DNA of 64,000 nucleotides from Methylobacteriaceae bacterium (lineage in GTDB: Bacteria > Pseudomonadota > Alphaproteobacteria > Rhizobiales > Beijerinckiaceae): positions 503,370 through 567,369 of the forward strand of contig JACKJC010000004.1 of assembly GCA_020638195.1 (NCBI GenBank), given 5' to 3'. Below, one piece after another: positions 8,201 to 16,735 of the stretch. The number at the start of each line of letters is the position of its first letter. The stretch's first letter is position 1. Below the pieces are notes generated by a model. That model saw nothing but the letters and a program-made list of their open reading frames with translations, made no database searches and was not told where the DNA came from. Position numbers and translations under genes: made by a program.

Positions 8201-9258
8201 TCTATGGCCTCCTCGTCGCAGATGATCTTGGCGGCTTCCGCGCTCTCGCGGGCCACGTCGACCTTGAGATGCTTCACCGGGCTCGACGCCTTTCCGCCTT
8301 CGGCGAAATGATCGAAGAAGATGCGCATGACGGCGCTCACCCCGACCGGCGTCAGCTGCCGCATCGATTCGGCGTAGAACTTCGCCGCGTTCGGACCGAA
8401 GGTCACGACGTCGTAGGACGGGAAGTATGCGATGTTCTGGCGCGCCGCCGAGACTTCGTCGGCCGCGACGCGCAGGATCGACTTCGACGCCGAATTGGAA
8501 ACAAGCACGTGGCGGGGAACCTGCGTCGCCGCGATCGGCACCGGCGACACCGAAGTGATGATTCGCGCCTTCGGATTGATCGCATGCAGCTTGTCCACGA
8601 AGGCCAGAAAGTCTCCTGAGACTTCCGACACCCGCGAATTCCAGAACACATATTTCTCGGGATCGTATTCGCCGCCATCGACGCCCGGCGCGATCTGCAG
8701 CACCGCGCCGTCAGCCTTGTGCACCCAAGCCTCCGTCAACCCGAAAGTAAACAGGAAGACGTCCAGCGTCTGGAACATTTTTCGAACCGCCGCGAGATGC
8801 TTGTCGCGCTCGGCGCGCACCTCCTCGGGCGTGGCGTAACCGTCCGGATTCACCCGCGGCCGGAACGGATCGACGAAGCGACCGTCCTTGCGGGTCCACA
8901 CGTCCAGCTCCGGCTTGAACAGGCCGAAGGCGCGGTCGAACAGCTGGAGCAGCTGGCGCGTCGTGTAGATATTGCCGTAGCGCGCGGAATAGACGCCGTA
9001 TTGCAGATGTTCCGCCTGGGCCGCATCCATGCCGTCCGGCGGCGTCTCCACCTGGTAGTAATGGAAGCCGCTGAGCTGCAGCCGCTTGGCCAGATGCTGG
9101 GCGAAACACGAGCCGCCGGTCGCGACCTTGTCGGTCGGCGCGATCTTGAACGGCAGGTCGACGATCGGGTCGATGGCGAAAGGCGGCAGGCCGGCCACGG
9201 CCTTGCGCCAGAACCGATGGTCGGGTAGGTCGCTGTAGGGATTGGAGGACAAGGGCAT
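8191..9258 (-). CDS. GSCFA-domain protein
   Basis: A 355-residue protein of the GSCFA family, named for the motif seen here at residues 49-53 in ATGGSCFAQHL. It has the family's later segments FLFTFGLTEAWVH and SVSPVP(I), which suggest an SGNH/GDSL-like hydrolase or acyl-esterase fold with the serine in GSCFA. The substrate is not known; relatives sit in polysaccharide gene sets. It is divergent from two WcbI-type genes, which supports a role in surface-glycan acylation. An AGGAGA ribosome site precedes the ATG at 9258. Its 3' end lies in a 32-base tandem repeat. Confidence 0.85.
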   Translation of the reverse strand: MPLSSNPYSDLPDHRFWRKAVAGLPPFAIDPIVDLPFKIAPTDKVATGGSCFAQHLAKRLQLSGFHYYQVETPPDGMDAAQAEHLQYGVYSARYGNIYTTRQLLQLFDRAFGLFKPELDVWTRKDGRFVDPFRPRVNPDGYATPEEVRAERDKHLAAVRKMFQTLDVFLFTFGLTEAWVHKADGAVLQIAPGVDGGEYDPEKYVFWNSRVSEVSGDFLAFVDKLHAINPKARIITSVSPVPIAATQVPRHVLVSNSASKSILRVAADEVSAARQNIAYFPSYDVVTFGPNAAKFYAESMRQLTPVGVSAVMRIFFDHFAEGGKASSPVKHLKVDVARESAEAAKIICDEEAIEAA

Positions 9259-9363
9259 TCTCCTGAGCCTGCGCCAAAATAGGCGCGCCGCCCTCTCTTG
9301 TCACGCCGGGCGCCCGCGCCGGCCGAGCCTGCCGAAACGGCGTAAGGGAAGCGCTCCGACGCG

Positions 9364-10395
9364 ATGTTCTCACTGCTCGACCGCCAGATCGCGCGCCATT
9401 GGCGGGAAAGGACTTTCTCGCGCAGCGTTTCGAATGGCGCAAAGGCCGCCCGAAAAGTCGCGGTCGTCGGCAATTGCCAGAGTTTCGGCTACGCCTTCGC
9501 GCTGAAACTTTTCGATCCCGCGCTCGTGGTCGACCGCTACCCGCTGGTCGCCCCGGGCCTGACCGACCTCAAGACGCTGCGCGCCGCGCTCGCCGACTAC
9601 GACCTTGTCTTTTCCCAAGATTTCGGCCCGTTGATCCTGCGCGACAATGCGACGTCCGAAGCCCTGTTCGCCGATCTGCCCGGCGTGATCCAGCTACCGA
9701 CCGTCAATTTCTACGGCTTCCACCCGGACACCATCCATCTGCTCGATCCCACGAAGGGCAATCGGTTCATCCTGGGGCCTGCTGGCGTCTATCACTCCGC
9801 CTTCGCCCTGTTCGGCCATCTCGCTGGCTTTTCGATTGATCAGACCGAGGCCCTCTTCGCCCACGAGGCCTTCGACTTCGTCGGCTATCTCGACGTCTGG
9901 CCGAGCGCGGTCGACGAGGTCTTGCGCGTGGGCCAGTCGGTCGGCATGAAGCTCGACGGCGCCATCGCCCGCTGGGCGCGCGGTCGCGCCTTCATGTACA
10001 CGCCGACCCATCCCCGCCCGCAGGTGCTGTTCGACGTCGCCCGCCTCGCCATGGACAAGGCCGGCCTGAAAGCGCAGCCCCTCGACACCGACGACTACGC
10101 GGTCGACGATCTCTCGCGCGATTACATCCTGCCGGTCTATCCACCGCTGGCCGAACATTATGGCCTGCGCGGCTCGACCGTCCTCAAGCTCGCCCATTAC
10201 CGCTTCAGCAAGGGCGTCGGCGAGATGATGGCGCTGAAGGATTTCATCGCCCGTTCCTTCGCCCATTACGGCGAGCGCAAGCGCGAACAGCTGGTCCACG
10301 AACGCGTCGACCAATGGCTCGCCGACGCGGAGATCAAGCGCACGCTGGCTCTCCTGTCGGCGGAAGAGCTCAAGCGGCGGGCGCTGGCACGCTAG
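9364..10395 (+). CDS. WcbI-like polysaccharide acetyltransferase family protein (copy 1)
   Basis: A 343-residue protein whose N-terminal half is a WcbI domain. It has VAVVGNCQSFG (N37, C38, Q39) and NFYGFHPDTIHLLDPT (H120, D122), followed by a conserved GPxGxYHSAxALF block. WcbI of capsule loci binds CoA and is a putative acetyltransferase. By inference this copy modifies a surface polysaccharide. There is no signal peptide or transmembrane helix. It is followed 64 bases later by a paralogue and preceded by a divergent GSCFA gene, an association that suggests one pathway. Confidence 0.78.
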   Translation: MFSLLDRQIARHWRERTFSRSVSNGAKAARKVAVVGNCQSFGYAFALKLFDPALVVDRYPLVAPGLTDLKTLRAALADYDLVFSQDFGPLILRDNATSEALFADLPGVIQLPTVNFYGFHPDTIHLLDPTKGNRFILGPAGVYHSAFALFGHLAGFSIDQTEALFAHEAFDFVGYLDVWPSAVDEVLRVGQSVGMKLDGAIARWARGRAFMYTPTHPRPQVLFDVARLAMDKAGLKAQPLDTDDYAVDDLSRDYILPVYPPLAEHYGLRGSTVLKLAHYRFSKGVGEMMALKDFIARSFAHYGERKREQLVHERVDQWLADAEIKRTLALLSAEELKRRALAR

Positions 10396-10459
10396 ACGCT
10401 CCCTCGCGCCGCATCGGGAGCTTGTCACGCCGCGCCCAAGCCTTTACCCCTGCCGGCCG

Positions 10460-11473
10460 ATGCTGTCCGAAATCGATCATCAGCTGCTGCATGTCTGGGG
10501 CCGCCGGCTGCTCGGCCGGGAAAAGGGCGCCCCGCGCATCGCCGTCGTAGGCAATTGCCAGAGTTTTGGCATCGCCTATGGCATGAAGCTGCTGGTCCCG
10601 CAGGCCCACGTCGACCGCTTCACCATCGTCCGCAAGGGCGTGACGACGCTCGATATGCTGGGCAAGACGCTCTCGAACTACGACCATGTCTTCTCGCTCG
10701 AATTCCAGCCCGGATTCGTGCGGGGCGGCGGCTGGGAGGAGCTGAAGACGCTGCTGCCCAAAGTCGCGCCGATTCCCAGCATCGTCTTTTCCGGCTTTCA
10801 CCCCGACACGATCTACGTGCTCGACCCGACCCGCAGCGGCTTCCCGATCGAGGGGCCGACCGGCCCCTATCACTCGGCGATCGCACTCTTCGCCTATCTC
10901 CGCGGCATGAGCGTCGAGCAGACCGTCTCCCTGTACGGCGCGCCCCTGTTCGAGGCGCTCGGTTATTTCGACGTCTGGGAGGATTCCGCGCGCGAATTCC
11001 TGGAGCTCGCCCGCGCGTCGGGGCTCGATCTGTCCGCCGAACTGATACGCTGGAGCCGTTCGGGCCCGTTCATGTATTCCATGAACCACCCCAAGGCCTT
11101 CGTCCTGTTCGACGTCGCCAAGGCCCTGCTGGCGAAGGCCGGCATGAAGACCGATCCCGTCGAGTTCGGGGATTTCGCGGTCGACGACATCGTGCGCGGC
11201 GTGGTGTTCCCGGTCTATCCCGAGATCGCCGAGCGATACGGCCATCGCGGCAGCTATCTGTTCAAGCGCTCCAACTACCGGCTTGCACGCTTCGTCGGCG
11301 AATTCGACGATTTACGCGGATTCGTCGAAGGCTCCTTCGCCGTCTATGCGAAACATGAGCGCGCGCAGCTCATGACGCCGCGTATGGTCGAATGGGAAGG
11401 CAATCCGGCCGTCGCGAAACTGTTCGCCTTTCACGCCGCCGACGCCATCACGAAGAAATACGCGCGAGCCTAG
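10460..11473 (+). CDS. WcbI-like polysaccharide acetyltransferase family protein (copy 2)
   Basis: A 337-residue paralogue of the gene before it. It has IAVVGNCQSFG (N32, C33, Q34), FSGFHPDTIYVLDPT (H114, D116), GPYHSAIALF and a shared GYFDVW segment. The two copies align along their whole length, so they came from a tandem duplication, but they have diverged clearly, which points to different acceptors or partners rather than dosage. It is probably co-transcribed with copy 1. Function is inferred from WcbI only. Confidence 0.78.
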   Translation: MLSEIDHQLLHVWGRRLLGREKGAPRIAVVGNCQSFGIAYGMKLLVPQAHVDRFTIVRKGVTTLDMLGKTLSNYDHVFSLEFQPGFVRGGGWEELKTLLPKVAPIPSIVFSGFHPDTIYVLDPTRSGFPIEGPTGPYHSAIALFAYLRGMSVEQTVSLYGAPLFEALGYFDVWEDSAREFLELARASGLDLSAELIRWSRSGPFMYSMNHPKAFVLFDVAKALLAKAGMKTDPVEFGDFAVDDIVRGVVFPVYPEIAERYGHRGSYLFKRSNYRLARFVGEFDDLRGFVEGSFAVYAKHERAQLMTPRMVEWEGNPAVAKLFAFHAADAITKKYARA

Positions 11474-11635
11474 CCCCGGCTGCCGGATATTTCTTGCGGT
11501 CATGCTCGCGCCTGATTGCACGCGATCGGCGCACGTCGCCTCGAGGGAAGGCGCCAAACCGAGATTTTTTCCTTGTTCCCCCGGGCCTGCGGTCGTAATC
11601 CGGGTCTATCCCCTTCCGTCCGGGTTCCGCAGGAA

Positions 11636-12982
11636 ATGGCCGTCTCCGCCAACCGATATGCGTCTCATCTCGCCGTGCGCTCTCGGATCGCGGCCAAACG
11701 CTGGTCGCGGCGCAGCGCGTTCCTGCTCGGCGGCGTGCTCGTCGGCGCGGTTGCGATCGGTATGGCCTATGCCGCCGACCTCGCGCAGGCGGGCTTTCTG
11801 CGCGCGATCGAACGCCTTCCATGGATCGGCTTCGTCATCACGCCGCTCGGCTTCGGCGTCGCCACGATTCTCGCCCGCAACGTCTTCCCGAATTCGCAGG
11901 GCAGCGGCATTCCCCAGGCCATCGCCGCGCTGCATATCGAGGATCAGGACAAGCGCGCGCCGCTCGTTTCCCTGCGGGTCGGCATCGGCAAGATCATTGT
12001 CATGACGCTCGGCCTGCTCTGCGGCGCCTCGACCGGCCGCGAAGGCCCGACCGTGCAGGTCGGCGCGGCGATCATGTTCGCCATCGGCCGGTTTTCGCCG
12101 TATCGGCAGGGCGGCTTCCTGCTCGCCGGCGCGGCGGCAGGCGTCGCGGCGGCCTTCAACACGCCGCTCGCCGGCATCGTCTTCGGCATCGAGGAAATGA
12201 GCCGTTCCTTCGAGGCGCGCACGAGCGGCCTGATCATTGGCGCCGTGATCGCCGCGGGCCTCACCTCGCTCGCCGTCGTCGGCGACTATTCCTACTTCGG
12301 CACGGCGATCGCCACGCTGCCGCTCGGCAAGGCGTGGATCGCGGTTCTCGTTTGCGCGGTCGTCGGCGGTCTGGCCGGCGGCCTGTTCATTCGAATCGTC
12401 ACGCTGTTCGCACGCGGCATTCCCGGCGCGCTCGGCAGGGCGATCAACAACTATCCGGTCGCCTTCGCCATGCTCTGCGGGCTCGGCGTCGCGATCTGCG
12501 GCCTCAACGGCGATCATTCGATCTACGGCACCGGCTACGAACAGGCGCGCGCCATCGTCCACGGCGAGAAGGCGCTCGACTACTGGTTCGGACCGCTGAA
12601 ATTTCTGGCGACGACCTTCTCCGCCATCAGCGGCATACCAGGCGGCATATTCTCGCCATCGCTCTCGGTCGGCGCGGGCATCGCCAGTGCGCTGAGCGTC
12701 GTGTTCAACAATGTGCCGCTCGGCTCGCTCGCCCTGATCGGCATGGTGTCCTATCTCGCCGGCGTCGTGCAGGCGCCCATCACCTCTTTCGTCATCGTGT
12801 CCGAGATGACCAACGACCACGCCATGGTCATTCCGCTGATGGCCGCGGCGCTGATCGCCAACGCCGCCTCGAAGTTTCTCGCGCGCGAGGGGCTCTATCA
12901 CGCTCTGGCGCGCAACTATCTCCCGTCGCACGCGGCGCGTCATGGAGCCTCCGGGAAGAAAGCGGCTCCGGTCGAGACCTGA
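11636..12982 (+). CDS. ClC-family chloride channel/antiporter
   Basis: A 448-residue ClC protein with all selectivity-filter motifs: GSGIP at 89-93, GREGP at 134-138 (gating glutamate E136) and GIPGGIFSPSLSVGAG. It keeps a glutamate pair in IVFGIEEM (E186/E187) at the place of the internal proton glutamate, which favours a Cl-/H+ antiporter over a channel. It lacks the CBS domains of longer homologues. It acts in the inner membrane, classically in acid resistance or volume control. The ATG at 11636 has AGGAA almost touching it, so spacing is poor and a start further upstream (11516 is in frame) cannot be excluded. Confidence 0.9.
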   Translation: MAVSANRYASHLAVRSRIAAKRWSRRSAFLLGGVLVGAVAIGMAYAADLAQAGFLRAIERLPWIGFVITPLGFGVATILARNVFPNSQGSGIPQAIAALHIEDQDKRAPLVSLRVGIGKIIVMTLGLLCGASTGREGPTVQVGAAIMFAIGRFSPYRQGGFLLAGAAAGVAAAFNTPLAGIVFGIEEMSRSFEARTSGLIIGAVIAAGLTSLAVVGDYSYFGTAIATLPLGKAWIAVLVCAVVGGLAGGLFIRIVTLFARGIPGALGRAINNYPVAFAMLCGLGVAICGLNGDHSIYGTGYEQARAIVHGEKALDYWFGPLKFLATTFSAISGIPGGIFSPSLSVGAGIASALSVVFNNVPLGSLALIGMVSYLAGVVQAPITSFVIVSEMTNDHAMVIPLMAAALIANAASKFLAREGLYHALARNYLPSHAARHGASGKKAAPVET

Positions 12983-13004
12983 ATTCGCTACCGGACAGCA
13001 GGGC

Positions 13005-13253
13005 TCAGCGGACACCGCCCGTCGCCGGTGACGTACAACGGCCGTCAGCGCGCTTGAACTCCGGTGGATCGCATGGCGAGAGATCCCGCTCGCAGGATTT
13101 GACGCAATAGAAGCCGCGTGTCGGCGTCGTATAGGCCTCGTATGGCGGCGGCGCGTCGTAGATCCGATATCGCGGATGATATTGCGCGGAAGCGCCCGGC
13201 GCTGCAAGGACGGTCGCGGTTGCGGCCATTACGGCCAGCGAGACAAAACGCAT
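13005..13253 (-). CDS. Small secreted protein with four cysteines
   Basis: An 82-residue protein with a clear signal peptide (about 1-23, ending GASA) and a mature part of about 59 residues. The mature part holds cysteines at 50, 54, 61 and 73 and a proline/tyrosine-rich N-terminus. The even number of cysteines suggests two disulfides in the periplasm. I do not recognise a family. An AAGGGAG ribosome site precedes the ATG at 13253. It is convergent with the ClC gene and lies downstream of the autotransporter's 3' end in opposite reading order, with no obvious functional tie. Confidence 0.6.
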   Translation of the reverse strand: MRFVSLAVMAATATVLAAPGASAQYHPRYRIYDAPPPYEAYTTPTRGFYCVKSCERDLSPCDPPEFKRADGRCTSPATGGVR

Positions 13254-13327
13254 CGTCGCTCTCCCTTGTCATCGAGAAAGAGCAACGATGCTCCGGCCTT
13301 CGAGTTCCCGTGTCAGGCGTATTCGGC

Positions 13328-16300
13328 CTACCACGCCACCTTCATGCCGCCCCTGCCGGAATAGACCGGGTTCTTCGTCCCGAACTCGCCTTCGAAAGTC
13401 GCGAAGATCGCGACCTGCTGCGTGATGGCGAGATTGACGCCGCCCTTCACCTGCGCCGCATCGCGCGCGGGCCTGGCGCCGATGATGACGAAGCTTGCGC
13501 CCGGCAAGGCGTTGAGCGTCGCCGTCTGCGTGCGGTTGGTCGACCATTCGTGACGCCAGGCGAGCGAGACCCACGGCGTGAGGATCGCGCCGCCGAGATC
13601 GAGCCGCGCTTCCGCCTTCAGGCCGATGAACGTCGGCGTCGAGGCTATCCCCTGCCCGTTGAAGGAGAGCGCGAACATGCCGACGCCGCCGGCCGCCTGT
13701 TCGATGAAGGGCTTGGTATGGAGATGCGCTATCTCGATCGCCGTGAACGGCGTCACCGCGAAATTCTCCGAGGCGATGCGACGACCGATCTCGAGGCGCG
13801 TACGAATTTCCTCGCTGGAGAAGCTGCCGGTCTCCTGCTCGCCGGCCACCGCGCCGATCGCGCCGACCGAGCGCGTCGTCTTGTTGGCGAAATTGGAATA
13901 GGCCACGCTCGCCGTTCCGTAGAATCCCTTCACGCGGAAACCGGTATAGGCGCCGACGTGGATACCGGACGCCGAGCCCTGCGCATTGCCCGCGTTGAAA
14001 GCGCTCGACGAGCCGCCGAGGGCGATGCCGAACAGCATGTTCGATCCCATCTGGTAGTCGACGCCGAGCGCGCCGCCATACGAGGAGAGTTTCTGATCGG
14101 CCGAACCGGCGACCGCGTCGCCGCGCAGGTTGGAGCGTCCGCCGAAGCCCGAGCCCCAAACGCGCCAGCGCTGGAGGCCGTCGTCGCGGCGGACCGGCGG
14201 CGGCGCGTAGTTCTGGCGCGACACAGGCCATTTATTTCCTTCCACGCGGGTCGGCGCGTAGGCGAAGGGCTCGATACGACGCGCGATCCGGTCGCGCGGC
14301 TGCGAATCGCGCCACAGCGACTGCTGGTCGTCGAGCACGGAGGTGAACAGGTGACCGGTTTGCAGCGCGGCATTCGCGGCGCCGGTGACGACGCCGTCGC
14401 CCGAGAGCTGCGTGAGCGCGCCAGCGATCGAGGAATCGGCGCTCTGGTTGAGCGCGAGCATCAGCTGTCCGCCCAGGCCTGAGCCGAGCCGTGCTGTCGA
14501 CCAATAGATGGCGTTGGCGACCGACCATTGATTGCGGGTGAGCGCATAGGAGCGGAAGTCGCGCAGCAGAACCGTCATATAGACGTTGTTCTCATCGTAG
14601 GTCAGCAGGCCCGTGAATTTCGACATGTCCGAGATCACGCCATCGAACTGGCCCGTGACCCCGCCCAGCGCCTGCATGAGGATGTAACGCGACCCACGCG
14701 TGTAATTGACATCCTGGTCCGACGTGATGTTGACTAGGCCGCCCGTGATCGTCGCCTTGCCTTCGATGAGAATGACGTCGTTGCTCGTCGCGGTGATGCG
14801 CGCATTGTAGTAGGAGCCGGGTCCGAAGCTTGCGTCGCCTGTCACCGTCAGGACGCCAGTCCCCGCGCCCGCGGCCCCCAGGCTGAGCGCGCCTGTATTG
14901 TTCAGATTCTGGATGTAGGAGCCGCCGGCGTTGTTCCACGTCCCTGAATTGTTGACGGTGGCGATACCGTTGCTGACGATCGCGCCATCGATGATACCGG
15001 TATTCTTGATGAGCGCGTCGCCGCTCGCGACGCCGATCGCAACCTGGCCTGCATCGACCTTGATCGTCCCGGAATTGTTGAGCGTCGCGGAACCGTCGTT
15101 GACGTCAATCAACACGCCGACGCCCGAACCACTCGCCGTTATCGTCCCGGAATTGTTGATCGTCGCGGCGCCGGTCTGCGACTGCACGAATATGCCGGCG
15201 GTCCCGCCGGAAACGAATTTGCCCGCGTCGAGATCGATCTGGATCGAACCGCTCTTGGTCGCCGCCGCGACGCCGTAGGACGTATCGGAACCGAATTCGT
15301 TGGTGCTCGATATGTCGCCGTGAATCTGGATCTTGACCGAGCCCGTTCCGGTCGCGGTTGCGATCACGCCGCTATGCGTCGCCTTTATGCCGCCCGAACC
15401 GATGTTGAGGGTGTTCCAGCCGTCTTCCGTGGAGGTCACGACGCCGTCGTAAGCGCTGATCTGCCCTTTTGTCGTGACGGTGACAGCGCCTTTGCCGGTG
15501 GCGTTGGCGACGATGCCGGCGCCGCCGCCCGTCACCTTGCCCACGGTATTGATCGTGATGTCGCCGGCCGACTGTGCGAAAACGCCGACGGAGCCCATGA
15601 CCTCGCCGCCGAGGTTCATCGAAATATTGCCGGTGTTGCTTTCTGCGCGAACCCCCACGGCGCCGCCCAATACGGACCCGGACGTCGTGATCGCGATGGC
15701 GCCCGAATTCGAGGAAGACAGCAAGGCGTAGTTGCCCGTGATATCCGCTTGCGCCTTGATGTTGGTCGCCCCGTCGACGGCGCTGGTGCGCACGCCGCCG
15801 TAACCCGAAACTTTCGCGTTGAGATCGAGATTGATCGAACCGGCGCCCGTTGTCGCGGCGTCGAGACCCGCTCCGTAGCGCCCGGCGGTCAGCGTGCCGC
15901 CCGCCCCCGTCTTGATGTTGATATTTCCGTTGGTCGTGCGCGCGCTGAGCGCCGTACTGGAATCGGACGAGATGGCGCCGTTGATTCCCGAACCGCTCGG
16001 CGAGGTCGTGTCGATATTTCCGTTCGTTGTCGAAAGCTCGACGCCGCCTTCGATATAGCCCGTGGATTTCACGCTCGACGAGGCGTCCATCGAAAAGCCG
16101 ATATTGCCCCCGACGGTCGGCGCCACCTTGATCTGGCCCGTCGCGTTCGAACCCGTCAGGGCGACCGTGCGCGCGTCGCTGAAGCTGGTCGCGCCGATCC
16201 CGCCGGTGCAGAGATAGTCGCGCGGACCGCCATTGCCGGGCGCGCAACCCGCTTGAGCCGGGCTTGCGGCAAGAAGGGCGGCGACGCTCGCGGCCGTCAG

Positions 16301-16348
16301 GAGCGGCAGGCGTACGTTTCGATCGGCGTGGCTGGACGTCGTAATCAT
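13328..16348 (-). CDS. Autotransporter with beta-helix passenger
   Basis: A 1006-residue type V secretion protein. It has a signal peptide of about 33 residues (ends SPAQA) and a glycine/asparagine/threonine-rich passenger to about residue 720 built of short repeated turns such as ATGTGSVKI and NNSGTI. These turns are typical of a right-handed beta-helix. A linker follows (around MLALNQSADSSIAGALTQLSGD), then a C-terminal autotransporter barrel of about 270 residues. The chain ends GGMKVAW, with the terminal aromatic residue needed for outer-membrane insertion. Only two cysteines lie near the start. The likely role is an adhesin or surface-exposed structure; no protease triad is evident. Divergent from the DUF882 gene. 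Confidence 0.88.
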   Translation of the reverse strand: MITTSSHADRNVRLPLLTAASVAALLAASPAQAGCAPGNGGPRDYLCTGGIGATSFSDARTVALTGSNATGQIKVAPTVGGNIGFSMDASSSVKSTGYIEGGVELSTTNGNIDTTSPSGSGINGAISSDSSTALSARTTNGNINIKTGAGGTLTAGRYGAGLDAATTGAGSINLDLNAKVSGYGGVRTSAVDGATNIKAQADITGNYALLSSSNSGAIAITTSGSVLGGAVGVRAESNTGNISMNLGGEVMGSVGVFAQSAGDITINTVGKVTGGGAGIVANATGKGAVTVTTKGQISAYDGVVTSTEDGWNTLNIGSGGIKATHSGVIATATGTGSVKIQIHGDISSTNEFGSDTSYGVAAATKSGSIQIDLDAGKFVSGGTAGIFVQSQTGAATINNSGTITASGSGVGVLIDVNDGSATLNNSGTIKVDAGQVAIGVASGDALIKNTGIIDGAIVSNGIATVNNSGTWNNAGGSYIQNLNNTGALSLGAAGAGTGVLTVTGDASFGPGSYYNARITATSNDVILIEGKATITGGLVNITSDQDVNYTRGSRYILMQALGGVTGQFDGVISDMSKFTGLLTYDENNVYMTVLLRDFRSYALTRNQWSVANAIYWSTARLGSGLGGQLMLALNQSADSSIAGALTQLSGDGVVTGAANAALQTGHLFTSVLDDQQSLWRDSQPRDRIARRIEPFAYAPTRVEGNKWPVSRQNYAPPPVRRDDGLQRWRVWGSGFGGRSNLRGDAVAGSADQKLSSYGGALGVDYQMGSNMLFGIALGGSSSAFNAGNAQGSASGIHVGAYTGFRVKGFYGTASVAYSNFANKTTRSVGAIGAVAGEQETGSFSSEEIRTRLEIGRRIASENFAVTPFTAIEIAHLHTKPFIEQAAGGVGMFALSFNGQGIASTPTFIGLKAEARLDLGGAILTPWVSLAWRHEWSTNRTQTATLNALPGASFVIIGARPARDAAQVKGGVNLAITQQVAIFATFEGEFGTKNPVYSGRGGMKVAW

Positions 16349-16735
16349 GCCGCAACGGTAGGGGGCGAGACCCTAAACCCGCGTAAGAAATCGTGTTTAA
16401 TGAAAATCTTGACCTTGCGGCGGTCTTGCCCCGCCGCAAGGCCCCCGCCGCCGCAATCGTGTACAGATGATGCCGCGAAAGCGTTGTGATTTGTCGAGAA
16501 TGAGGCGTTGAGGCTATTTTTCGCCACGAATTGGCGGTATCGCCGCTTTGAACCAGACGTCTTGCGGCGCAACGCGTTACCGGAAGTTAACGCTTTTCGG
16601 CAAGATTGCGTTGACCAAGTTTGCTTCTCGCCGCATCACGGCGCGGGCGGCGTCGGCATTGGACGAGGTTATCGCGCAGGGCGCGAGCCGGGGCCGCGGG
16701 GCAGGACGGGAGGCGAATTGCCGGTATCGACGAAA
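16349..16735. other. 387-bp intergenic region between autotransporter and DUF882 gene
   Basis: This divergent promoter region holds a 10-bp inverted repeat, CTTGCGGCGG (16414-16423) and CCGCCGCAAG (16431-16440), with a 7-base loop. It lies 66-92 bases upstream of the autotransporter start, followed on that strand by an A/T-rich stretch. It could be a leader hairpin or an operator. An in-frame extension of the DUF882 frame back to 16508 exists, but its composition looks non-coding. TTGACC at 16612 is a possible -35 box for the plus strand. No other gene is seen. Confidence 0.4.

Noticed and set aside
16508..16735. A 76-residue N-terminal extension of the DUF882 protein
   Set aside because: The extension lacks homology-like features, and the signal peptide starts only at 16736 (or the TTG at 16718).
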